NCBI GenBank assembly: GCA_027382625.1
Contig: JAJKFJ010022367.1
Coordinates: forward strand, 1 to 64,000
DNA: 64,000 nucleotides
Reading direction: 5' to 3'
Origin: Tetmemena sp. SeJ-2015
Lineage: Eukaryota > Ciliophora > Spirotrichea > Sporadotrichida > Oxytrichidae
Position numbers and translations under genes: made by a program. Below the pieces are notes generated by a model that was given only the letters and a program-made list of their open reading frames with translations, made no database searches and was not told the origin of the DNA. Positions 63,682-64,000 of this stretch are shown one piece after another (position 1 is the stretch's first letter; each line of letters starts with the position of its first letter).

Positions 63682-64000
63682 TCAATAGATGGTTGTGAAC
63701 CAAATAATCCAGAAAATGATGAAGATAGTCATAAAAACTAAAGCAGCAACCCGTCTCCTTCTTCTCCGAATCACATTCACTCTGTGAATAATAACTTAAG
63801 GCTACTAATTGTGTCCCCCCTGAATAACTGCTGTCGGCTATGAATGAATCACAGCTGTCGTTGTTGTAGTTTGTTGTTGATTGTATTGCAAAAGAGGCTG
63901 CTGCTGCTCTTCATGATTGTAAATCACGTTACCTTAAACCACTCCGGTTGAGGAATGTGGCTAAATATAGAGCTACTATTAAGGGTTTTGCTAGTAAAAA
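63682..64000 (-). CDS. Membrane-anchored Gln/Pro-rich protein, 3' part (5' beyond window)
   Basis: The minus-strand frame from the window edge reads QPHSSTGVVQGNVIYNHEEQ, then a Gln-rich linker (QYNQQQTTTTTAV), then VIRRRRRVAALVFMTIFIIF and WIIWFTTIY before TGA 63684-63682. A basic cluster directly before one strongly hydrophobic segment at the extreme C-terminus fits a single-pass, tail-anchored protein facing the cytosol. The start is outside the window. The family is not recognised. The frame contains several TAA and TAG Gln codons. Confidence 0.6.

Overview
The window is best read as germline (micronuclear) DNA of a spirotrich ciliate of the Oxytricha/Stylonychia kind. Four things seen in the sequence support this. 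(1) Conserved proteins stay open only if TAA and TAG are read as Gln and TGA is the sole stop. (2) A 64 kb stretch holds about 25 genes on both strands, far longer than a spirotrich gene-sized somatic chromosome. (3) Reading frames are broken again and again by short AT-rich inserts. These lack GT-AG ends and are flanked by 2-10 bp direct repeats; removing the insert plus one repeat copy restores the conserved frame. That is the architecture of internal eliminated sequences (IESs) with pointers. (4) A 3.9 kb element with inverted terminal repeats carries a C4A4/G4T4 telomeric motif at one end, beside a duplicated AAT. This is the signature of a telomere-bearing element (TBE) transposon. Ordinary GT-AG introns of roughly 25-80 nt are also present. 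All loci examined are in linear order; I found no scrambling.

Layout: choline transporter-like protein (1-1625, +, 5' cut by the window); cathepsin C (1712-3601, -); coiled-coil protein (about 3697-6110, +); a long NIF/CTD-phosphatase gene (6279-13700, +) split by the TBE at 8079-11982; EF-hand protein (13797-14374, -); possible GCFC protein (14497-17529, +); Ser/Asn/Gln-rich protein (17699-about 19860, -); coiled-coil protein (19878-about 20420, +); unknown protein (20394-21246, -); calcium-dependent protein kinase (21512-24590, +); unknown low-complexity protein (24975-27208, +); coiled-coil protein (27219-about 28250, -); PP2C phosphatase (28373-31528, -); cyclic-nucleotide-binding K+ channel (31674-37920, -); phosphoglycerate mutase (38284-39087, -); Ser/Thr kinase (39367-41717, +); SPAG1-like TPR protein (42001-45429, +); C2HC zinc-finger protein (about 45470-50256, -); two unknown proteins (50457-51226 and 51492-52530, -); RING-H2 protein with a His/Asn/Gln repeat (53042-54677, -); GHNN-repeat protein (54981-55811, -); DDB1/CPSF-A family protein (56386-60395, +); unknown charged protein (61057-63560, +); and the 3' end of a membrane-anchored protein (63682-beyond 64000, -).

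The genes do not form a pathway. They are a cross-section of somatic genes (Ca2+ and phospho-signalling, cilium assembly, ubiquitin ligation, glycolysis, transport) lying on one germline chromosome and presumably separated during macronuclear development. The most interesting content is the elimination architecture. A transposon is nested in an IES that interrupts a gene. Some candidate IESs are only 5-17 bp. Several in-phase IESs carry the only stop codon. Two apparent gene boundaries (PP2C and the K+ channel) vanish once a tiny IES is removed. All IES calls are inferred from frame restoration and repeats; somatic sequence would settle them.
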